64,000 bases of DNA from Massospora cicadina (lineage: Eukaryota > Entomophthoromycota > Entomophthoromycetes > Entomophthorales > Entomophthoraceae), in NCBI GenBank assembly GCA_022478985.1, contig JAKSZP010000117.1, positions 124,001 through 188,000 of the forward strand, in the 5' to 3' direction. A program made the translations under genes and the position numbers. Position 1 is the first letter of the stretch. Each line of letters starts with the position of its first letter. The notes beneath the pieces were generated by a model that was not told the origin of the DNA, ran no database searches, and saw nothing but the letters and a program-made list of their open reading frames with translations. Shown piece after piece: positions 55,960-64,000 of this stretch.

Positions 55960-56300
55960 TGTCACAATGTACATGGTAAAGTTGTGACATACACATCTTA
56001 TAAAGGACTTGGCCTCAAGTCCCTACCTCATTGGAGCGTGGAGGAACCCTTGTCATTGTGTAATTCTGGACAATAGGTTATGTCTGACAATTTATTAGAT
56101 CAAAAGGATTTTTATCTGATGGTGTAGTGGGTAAATCTGCTAATTTTAGGCTCATTTTTTCCATGTGCATCTCAATTTTACTGACTCTAGGTATAAGGAA
56201 TCTCCAATTCCAAGAAAACCCCATCCTGAATTAATAAGGTTTTTGAGCCAGATTTTCTAATATTTTTTTAAAATATTTCTCAGTATCACTTCAAAAAGTT
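55960..56300 (+). repeat. TRIM-like element, right repeat
   Basis: Right copy, beginning TGTCACAATGTAC. The start resembles the GyF LTR start (TGTCACAATTTTG), so a family link to gypsy LTRs is possible. Confidence 0.55.
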
Positions 56301-56635
56301 TCTTTTAGAATTATAACCATGTTGTATTTTAGGTTTTTTGGTGTGCTCGCTGGTGCGTTTTACACCTATATTCCAACAAATATATTGCAGGAGAAGAACG
56401 ATTCTCTACTGCATTAAAAATAAATATGATGGGGTTATTTGACCACTTATAGTAAACTAAAAATAATAGAATAACTAAAATCTTTAGATTTTATGTGATT
56501 TTATCAGCAATAGTGAGGGCAAGAAAAGAAAAACCCCTGTTACAATCCTCTGCCTAGTAAATAAAGTAACTTGGGGCAACTTTTCTTTCCACTCAAACCA
56601 TCTTTTAGCTAATTTAAATATAATAAAATTAATTT

Positions 56636-58466
56636 CAATCCAATTCGCCATGACACTGAACCACTGATGTCCACGGCCCCAGCACCTGCTGCTCCCATGT
56701 GGGGCAGTGGCAAACCCAGCCCAGCGTTTTCTATTTGGTGTGAAAGCTCACTCATACTGGTCATCCAGTCAAACAAATCTTTGGGTCAGTTCATTCTGCC
56801 CAAAGATCTCGCCATCCACTCACACAATCCCAGATGGTGCCCCGCTGCCCTCTCATACTTTCCTGTTCTTGCATGCATTTCAGCCTTTAGGTCAATTATG
56901 GGAAGTTGTTCCCATATGCAGACAAAGCCATTATCAAAATGGCATAGGTGGTGATGCAACCCACCAGGTTCATCGATTTCCACCCTTATAAAGGATGCTT
57001 TAATCTAGGTTTCACGTGTGAAGCCAATGCTGCTACTGCAGCGACTGTGCCCTGGTTTTCCTGGGCACCCCCCTTTATAACGCGCACCCAGATCCCTGCT
57101 GACACCACATTGATGGTTCAGTTTTCTGGGTTCCCAATCACCTTCCTTCTGCGGTGCTCCATAAGGAGCTGATTGAAGGCTTTGCAGCCTACGGCAATGG
57201 CCCCATCCTTCAATTTATGGTTCCCAATGGAGCCAAACGCCTCACTGGGCCTTGAGCGTTCACCACAGTCAGTTCTAGATTTACTAACATTTCAGAGCAG
57301 ATTCCCCTTATGCCTTCATTGCGTCAACCTCTGACCACCTGTTCTGGGCCCATGTCAAGGGTGGGCGGACTGTCTGTTCATCCTGCTTTGAGTTGGATCA
57401 CTCAAAGCATAGCTGCCATTACCTTACTGCTTCCACTGCCTCAGCAGACTTGGCCACCAGCTCCTCATCTTCCATCCGCCCCACAGCCCTCTCGGAAAGG
57501 GGTGCAATACTACCCCCCTCATCCAAAACCTGTCGCTCCCACATCCACAGAAGCCAATCAGGCCTCTCCTAAGCCCGGTGCCACCAATGCTCCCACCAAT
57601 AATGAATCATATTGGACAACGGTTCAATCCAGTGCCCCAACCCATTTGCCAGCCTCAGCCACCCCTATTGTGGAAAATGAGGATTTGTATGACATTAACC
57701 CATGGACCTCATTGGATAAAACTGATAAACGGGTAATGTGATTGAAGACTCTGAAGTCAATATGGAAGAAATTATGTTACAAACCCCCATTTAGATCCCT
57801 TGGCGCTTTTATGTCCCATGACCAAATGATGATTTGTTATGAAACCACCATCATTTTGCTGTGGCGCTGTTGCCCAACCTGATACACATTTTATTATAAT
57901 GCTGTTGCCCACACAGCGATAAATCTTGCTAAAGGTCTCCCCTCTCACATTCTTGCCCTGAACAGGACCCCACAGAGCAAAAATATCATTACTAAGCTTC
58001 ACAAAACTGCCGTGGAAGATGTTCAGAAAGAGATTTCCGCATTACAATTCAAACCAATAGCTACTCATGTTAGCTTCGCTCTACTCTTCCAACTCCCTGC
58101 CATCCGCATTCAAGCAGAGAAAATCTTGTCCACTTACTTAGGTGCAATTTATGCTGAAAACAATTTATATGAGCAACTGGTCCTCTGCAAACTCAACCTG
58201 CATATTGCTGATAACCCCACTCCTTTTCTCTCTGCCTTGGTCTGCACTCTTAATTATGATAAAGAACCCGCAGATGAACCCCCTGATCCCACTTTCCCAT
58301 CCACCAGGGTGGGTTAAGTATTCGCCGCTGTACCATCCAGTTGGTTGTTTTCTTGTTTTGTGTGTCTAGCTGCTCGTTTTGGGCGGTTAGTCATGTTTGG
58401 TTTGGTTCTTTTTGGTTTTTACTTTCAGTAATGTCTGTCCCATGATCACCGTACCTCAAATAAATT
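56636..58466 (+). mobile_element. HL2-d: full-length half-LINE
   Basis: 1831 bp, from 31 bp before the ORF1 start codon (56667) to the CCTCAAATAAAT tail. TAAAATTAATTT (56624-56635) and TAAAATTAACTT (58467-58478) are a probable 12-bp target duplication with one transition, though low in complexity. It carries only the ORF1-like frame and a T-rich 3' UTR with the block GTCTGTCCCATGATCACCG. Confidence 0.82.
56667..58318 (+). pseudogene. HL2-d ORF1-like protein with CCHC knuckle
   Basis: MSTAPAPAAPMWGSGKPSPA start; MGKLFPYADKAIIKMA in the second frame (56900-56945); FIDFHPYKGCFNLGFTCEAN (56967-57026); DTTLMVQFSGFP (57098-57133); complete zinc knuckle CSSCFELDHSKHSC (57375-57416); Pro/Ser/Thr-rich linker in a 143-codon frame (57310-57741) ending NPWTSLDKTD; C-terminal domain in the 101-codon frame 58012-58317 (KPIATHVSFALLFQLPAIRI, NPTPFLSALVCTLNYDKEPA) ending at TAA 58316-58318. 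About 550 codons with a few frameshifts. Confidence 0.82.
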
Positions 58467-58478
58467 TAAAATTAACTT

Positions 58479-58968
58479 GGGTCTTGGACCAAGTTAGTCA
58501 TAATTTTGTTATTAGCTTTGATCCTATCTAGGAATATGGGTCTTTGACATATCAGAGCTTTTGAACTCACCTGGCTTCACTGAAATGGATGATGGAGGGT
58601 CAATCATAAGCATGATGAACCCATGGGGTAATGATTTGATATATTGTAGCCAATCACTCTATGAGAAAATAGTTGCACCTTGGGGGACCCCTGCCAAGCC
58701 TCTAAAAGGGGGTGGTCCCCACTTAGGTGATTGAAATGAACTATAAGTTGACCAGGGAGGAACCTCTGATGGACTCCCCTGTTTTAAAACATGGGTGATG
58801 AAATTCGCTTACCATAACTCATGTTATAAGCCCAACTTTTATTAATAAAGTTATTGCCCCAATTTGAGGTGTTGCAACGCGAATCAGCCAATGTCTTTTG
58901 GCCTATTGTTTTTTTTATATTTATCCCAAATGCTCTTCTCTTAATATTGTAATTATATTTGTCTGACA
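58479..58968 (-). repeat. Candidate GyH 3' LTR
   Basis: On the minus strand the GyH polypurine tract AGAAGGGGTTA is followed by TGTCAGACAAATATAATTAC from 58968 downward. The far end and partner are not identified. No gene seen, though a 114-codon minus frame spans pol end and LTR (59128-58784). Confidence 0.5.
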
Positions 58969-61304
58969 TAACCCCTTCTAAGAGCGTTAGGGGGTGAATA
59001 ACGATGCAAGAATTGACCATAAACTTAGTTGATAGTGACTCCAGAAGCAAGGGATTTAATAGAATACTCATCTCCTCGCTTATATGTGACTGCAAATGGG
59101 CCTTTCCATATAGAACCGAGCTTCTCACTTCTAGAAGTGATGAAGTTGTGATAAAACAACACCAAGTCAGATACTTGGAAGTAAGGGAGAGGAGTTCGAT
59201 CTCATTAGCTGCTTGGCCTTCTTTATTGTTAGTTTTTGTTAAACTATCATGGCCTCTTTTTGCATTTGAATGATATGCTTGGCCAACTTTTCATGGCTTT
59301 TTCAGGGTCAATTCTGTAAGTGAAGATATCTTTGGCCAATAGGGCTGTTAACCCAAGTTCTCGTCCATACAACCCATGGAAAGGGGACATCTAGAGGATA
59401 CAATGGTAGCTAATCCGGTAGGCCATAAGGGCACTAGGTATATAGAGATCCCAGTGGAGAGGGTCGGAGCTAGCCATTTTACATAGTATAAAGACCAGTG
59501 TTCCATTAACTCTTTCTACAGCACCATTTGTAGATGGGTTATAGGGCGCTGAAAAGAGTTTTTGTGCTCCCAAGGAGATGGTGAGCAGATTTACACTCTG
59601 GAGGTGAAGTCTTTCTATTTTCACAAATGAGACCTGGGAGCAACCATGCTTCATGAAGATATACTGATGTAAGAAGGCGGCAGTGGCTTTTGTAGTTTTA
59701 GCGAGGAGAGCAACAATTAAAAACTTATTTGGTAAAATAGTCAATTCCAACCAATATATATCGATTGCCCCACATAGTCTTAGGGGGAGGACCTAATACA
59801 TCCAAGCTTATGGTGTGGAAGGGTTGCTGGGGTGTAGTCAGTTAATACTGATATTGGGCTTTGAAGCTGGATTTTGTTTTACAGGTCAATCAGGCATACA
59901 AGACTTTAGATATGGTTTTTATGATGCCCTCCAAGTAATATAAATCTTTTGCCCACTCATAGGTTTTTCATACTCCATTATTCCCCATGATAATGTGAGA
60001 TTACAAGATGAAATGTACTCGCACTGATGGCTGGAGATAGGGCAACCAATTTACTCACACTTTTTATATAACTTCTCACTTTCCACTTTTGTGTTGTTAG
60101 AGTGCCGTGCTAGAAAATTCTGTACTGGTTTTTCTTCAATAGCACACACGTCAGGAGTCATCAGGAGGTCATGCAACCTTTCTACTTTGCTATTGTCAAG
60201 GTGAAAGATAGGCAGCCGCGTCAACCATCAACGTTCATATGGCGCGTCCCATCTCAATGCTCAATAGTCATGTCGTAATGCTGGAACTTAAAAGCCTAAC
60301 GTGCCTTCAGCCAGTTGGATCTTTTATATTCTGCAACCACTTTATGGGCGTGGTCTGTAATCACTTTAAATGAAGTACCATATAAGAAAGGGCAGTAGTA
60401 TTTGTATGCAAGTAAGACAGAAAAGCACTCCTTTTCAGTGACGCTGTAGTTGAGCTTAACTTTTGAGAGCATCTTGCTGAAGTAAGTATGGGATGATTGA
60501 CACCATTTTCATCCGCTTAACCAAAATAGCTTTAACGGCGTAAATGAAGGCGTCAGTGAACAGCTTGAAAGGCTTGCTAGTCAGAGTGATGGAGAATCGT
60601 CCTTTTTGCAATAGTTTCTTCAGGGTCTCAAATGCGTCATTCTGTTCAGCACCCCACTGGAAAGGAGCGTTTTTAGCCTAGGGGCGGACAAGAGGTTTTC
60701 TGAGCTGGGCGATTTTGGATAAATTGATGGTAATACCCCATCATGCCCAAGAATACCTGGATATCGCAAAGGGTTTTAGGCGCAGGCACTTCAGATATTT
60801 CACCTTAACTTAGAGGGGCTAAATCCCATCTTTAGAGATAGCGAGACCAAGGAAATCTAATTTTTTTATAAGAAAGTACATTAAAGCTTCAGCTTGATGT
60901 TAGATGCCCGCAAGCGTTGGAACTCTTCTTTTGGATGTGTGAGGTGCTTTTTGAAGGTCTTGGAGAATACTGTGATGTCATTGAGTTACACAATCACACA
61001 GCTCTGCTTGTGATCCTAAAGGATATGATCCATTGCCTGCTGAAAAGTGGCAGACTCATTGCATAACTCCTTGGGTAACTGAGTGCGTTGAAATAGGCCC
61101 TCACTACAGATAGGGGCGCACTTCTCCTGATCCTGTGGAGAAAGGTCCTTCTGCTAATACCCTTTATCCAAGTTCATGGCAGGAAAAAATTGGGTCCTGG
61201 AGAGTTGGGCCAATGCGTCATCAATATGAGGGATAGGGTAGCTGTCCTTTTTAGTGAGATTGTTCAGTTTATGGTAGTCCATAACTACCCAGTTCTGGAA
61301 GTTT
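58969..61304 (-). mobile_element. GyH: gypsy pol remnant interrupted by GyI
   Basis: Minus strand: RT from NWVVMDYHKLNNLTKKDSYP (61295-61235) through LNDITVFSKTF (60985-60953; the catalytic Tyr codon is a stop and the first Asp is Asn), RNase H (NYSVTEKECFSVLLAYKYY, FKVITDH, 60440-60355), integrase (ISLDVLGPPPKTMWGNRYIL at 59800-59745; YNPSTNGAVERVNGTLVFIL, 59540-59481; PLHWDLYIPSALMAYRISYH to 59400), tail (KLGSIWKGPFAVTYKRGDEY, 59120-59060). It starts abruptly in RT because GyI inserted there. Confidence 0.85.
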
Positions 61305-61630
61305 TGAATTACACTTCAAAAATGGCAGGTATTCTCTTGAAGCTACTTAAGTGGATTCTCTAAAAAGGCACAAATAACAGTTAAAAGCAAGTTATAAATC
61401 AACCTAATTTTACTATCATAAGTATTTATTTAAAGGTTTTGTAGTAGTTCAGGATTTATACAATATAATTAATTGATGAGCGATCAAATCTTTTAATCCT
61501 TAATTGGGATGATCCTGATTATGCTTATTAACAATGATACAATTAGATATATCTAGTTCCTCTTCCGATATTACCAGGGGAATATTTGGGGAAATTTTCA
61601 TAAATGAGAGAAATTGGCTAAAACCTGACA
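61305..61630 (-). repeat. GyI 3' LTR
   Basis: On the minus strand GAGGGGGGGG is followed by TGTCAGGTTTTAGCC at 61630, and a TTCA end lies at 61305 directly before the GyH RT frame. 326 bp. The 5' partner would lie beyond 64000. Confidence 0.65.
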
Positions 61631-64000
61631 CCCCCCCTCAAGATTTAATTGTGGGGGAAGGTGAAATCTCAAAAATCTAGGATGGATATGGTTTACCACT
61701 ATACCCATATCAACATGGACAATGAACATTATAATCCCTTTTTGAATATAACTTATTAAGAACCAGACCAGTTAAATCCTAATTTCAAAGTTTGCCCACT
61801 AGGTCAGGAGTTATAATACATAAATAATCTCTTAGTTTGATAAACAGGTAAGGCGGGTTTATGTTAGTTACTTCTTTGAGTCTCCTTTTTAGTGGTTACT
61901 TCATTTGATTTCATGGATTGAGCTTAAAGACATTTAATCTCATCAGCCAGATTTCTCATAATTAAATCAGAGTTTTCTGGTATACCTTCTTCAAGTATTT
62001 CCTGAACACTTGAAAAAATGAGGGATCTCTCCCATAAAAACATTTTTGAAAGGAGACATCTTGATAATTTGATAATAACTTATTCGATATGCAAAAAAAG
62101 CACTAGGTAAATAAAAGTTCCACAGAGATGGGTCAGTTGAGGCCTTCTTCCTTCAAATTGAGACTAAAGTTCCATTGACTTGTTTAATGGCCCTGTTCAT
62201 TGATGTATTATAATAAACGACAAATTTTTGGGCAGTATTGAATAATTTGGATAGTTCCTGTAAAAATTGCGAGGTAAAATTAGTCCCATTGTCCAACATA
62301 AGGACCTTGGGACACCCATGCTGAGTGATGATGTGCTTGAAAAAGTTTAGCGCAGTGGTCTTAGCAGAGGGGGTGGCATTGGATATGGCCTTGACCCATT
62401 TAGTTAAATGGTCAACAGCCATGATAATGTACAGAAGTCCATGCAATCCCAGAGGAAAAGGTCCTACAAAATCAATACTTATCACTTCAAACGCCCTAGT
62501 CAGTGGATTACTTGATTCTGTTAAGTAGGGTTTGTCACGCTATGACTTTTACAGATGAGACACGAGATAAGGGTCTCTCAAATGGTTTCAATCACAATAT
62601 TCCATTAATAATAGGTTTTCAACCACACTTGAGCTTTCTTTAAACCACTATGACATACTTTTTCATGATCTTCCATGATGGCATGATATCTTGAATTTGG
62701 GTGCAAGAAGGGTAACCACTTGTATTTGATTTTCTATACAAAGCTCCTTCCCAGATTATAGTATCTTTAATAATAGTTTTTAGAAAAATACAATCTTCTT
62801 CATATTCTCAATCTTACAACTCAGGTCGTCCAATGATATTATAAAGTCGTTCTTCTTTTCCCACATCCAAGGTCATTATTGGCAGTCAGGACAGACCATC
62901 AGCAATTTGAGGTTGGGTGCCTGAGCGATGTACAATGGAAAAATCGTAACTTTTCAGTCTTAGAGCCCAACGTGCTAATCACCCATCAGGATCCCTCATA
63001 TTCTGTAACCATCTTAAAGAAGAATGGTCAGTAATAAAAGTAAAATGGTTAACATATAGAAAGGGACAAAAGTGCTTAATTGCTAAAATTTTAGCTAAAC
63101 ACTCCCACTCAGTTACATTGTAATTACGCTCAGCTTTGGATAAGGTTTTTCTATAATATGCAACAGGATGGTTGATCTGCTCTTCATCACATTGAGATAG
63201 GATAGCCTGAATAGTGACATTACTTGAATCAGTATGTAGGAAAAAGGCTTGTCAAATTGAAGGTGAACTAAAACAGTGTTTTAGCTAAGGCAGTTCTCAG
63301 AGAATTAAAAAACTGTTTCTGTGATGAGTTCCACTCCAATGTCACATACTTTTGTAATAAATGGAATAAGGGTTTGGCCATATCAGCAAACTTATGTATA
63401 AAAGCCAATAATAACCAACCATACTGAGAAAGACTTGTATGTCCCACAAAGAGGTCAGAGGTGGCATTTGTATAATAGCTTGAATTTTATCTGAGAGGGG
63501 TTGAATCCCTTTAGCTGATACTTAGTCACCTAAGAACTCCATGTCAGTTTGAAAAAAGGAACATTTGGAGGGTTTGAGCTGCAGTGAAGAATTCCCAAAT
63601 TCGTCTAAAAAATTCAATTAAATGTCCCAAAAGCTCAGTAAATGTTTTAAAAAACACGGTAATATCATCCAGATATACAAGAACACAGTTTAACTTAAAG
63701 TCCTATAACATACAATCCATAGCTCTTTGATAGGTTGCTGGGGCGTTGCTTAACCCTTGCAGCATATGGGTTAATTCAAATAAACCTTCAGTAGACATTA
63801 GTGCTCATTTAGCTCGGTCTTCTGGGGATAACTCAATTTGCCAGTATTCACTGGCTAAGTCCATTGCCTAAAAATAGGTTGAGCCAGCTAAAAACTGAAG
63901 GGAATCATTGATCCATGGTAAAGGATAGATATCTCAATGATTAACAGCATTTAACCTATGATAATCCATAGCCACCTGATGTGAACCATCCTTTTTCTTA
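61631..64000 (-). mobile_element. GyI: gypsy pol, truncated by the window end
   Basis: Minus strand from the edge: KKKDGSHQVAMDYHRLNAV (64000-63944), ATYQRAMDCML (63745-63713), VLVYLDDITVFFKTF (63684-63640) with the catalytic Y-L-D-D intact at 63675-63664, RNase H end (MRDPDG, stop, LARWALRLKSYDFSIVHRSG, 62995-62920), integrase (MISIDFVGPFPLGLHGLLYI at 62485, VDHLTKWVKAI, LMLDNGTNFTSQFLQELSK to 62250, VNGTLVSI at 62153), integrase tail to about 61780 (IPENSDLIMRNLADEIK; PSGQTLKLGFNWSGS), and polypurine tract near 61631-61640. Confidence 0.85.

Larger units (their letters stand above)
55168..56300 (+). mobile_element. Small element with two direct repeats (TRIM-like)
   Basis: A repeat of roughly 300-340 bp occurs at about 55168-55515 and 55960-56300. 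Shared blocks in order include GACTTG, GGAGC.TGGAG.AAC, GGTTATGT.TGA, TTTAT.AGATCAAAA, GTGCATCTCAATTTT, CTAGGTATAA, and CAAGA.AACCCC. About 445 bp lie between. The second repeat starts TGTCACAATG after ATGATGGGTTGA, like an LTR after a polypurine tract, and no coding frame lies between. The layout fits a terminal-repeat retrotransposon in miniature or a strongly deleted gypsy. Confidence 0.6.

Noticed and set aside
1..64000. CRISPR arrays, operons, bacterial promoters, ribosome binding sites
   Set aside because: No spaced short repeats and no prokaryotic gene organisation; the content is eukaryotic retroelements.

Overview
Kind of DNA. The window contains no recognisable host gene and no rRNA, tRNA or CRISPR. 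It is eukaryotic, repeat-derived, non-genic DNA: decayed Ty3/gypsy LTR retrotransposons, one APE-type LINE, and many copies of a short element related to the first reading frame of that LINE. Nearly every coding stretch is cut by stops and frameshifts. A gypsy element with a C-terminal chromodomain, several gypsy lineages and a LINE with a CCHC ORF1 fit a large, repeat-rich genome such as that of a filamentous fungus. The sequence does not settle the species, so I leave it open. My element names: GyA to GyI (gypsy), L1f (the LINE), HL1 and HL2 (ORF1-only 'half-LINE' families).

Layout. 0-5.4 kb: tail of an HL2 copy, a SINE-like insertion, minus-strand gypsy GyA, then a truncated HL1 copy with a 17-bp target duplication. 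6.0-11.4 kb: chromodomain gypsy GyB, with both LTRs and a 5-bp target duplication. 11.6-16 kb: an HL1 fragment and minus-strand gypsy GyC. 16-42 kb: one old plus-strand gypsy, GyD, whose pieces (gag, protease, RT, RNase H, integrase, polypurine tract) are pushed apart by three insertions. These are GyE (18.8-30.1 kb, itself hit by HL2-b), HL1-c (32.2-33.3 kb) and HL1-d (33.8-42.2 kb, itself hit by GyF). Removing them leaves about 5.3 kb of collinear GyD gag-pol, the normal size for gypsy.

42.9-50 kb: gypsy GyG interrupted by L1f on the minus strand, with ORF1 carrying a CCHC remnant, then endonuclease, RT and a zinc-binding C-terminus. 50.8-58.5 kb: HL2-c, an unidentified minus-strand protein-like tract, a small element with two direct repeats (TRIM-like), and HL2-d. 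58.5-64 kb: minus-strand gypsy GyH interrupted inside its RT by GyI, which runs off the window.

How it fits together. HL1 and HL2 copies are about 1.5-1.9 kb, start 31-100 bp before the ORF1 start codon, end just after the ORF1 3' UTR, and have long target duplications. They look like complete, non-autonomous elements encoding only an ORF1-like protein (RNA-binding-like region, CCHC knuckle, helical C-terminus) and presumably moved by a LINE RT in trans. At three places in the window only the last 16-27 bp of an HL1-like tail has inserted, again between long target duplications. The two GyF LTRs differ largely at CpG versus TpG/CpA, which points to methylation-linked or RIP-like decay.
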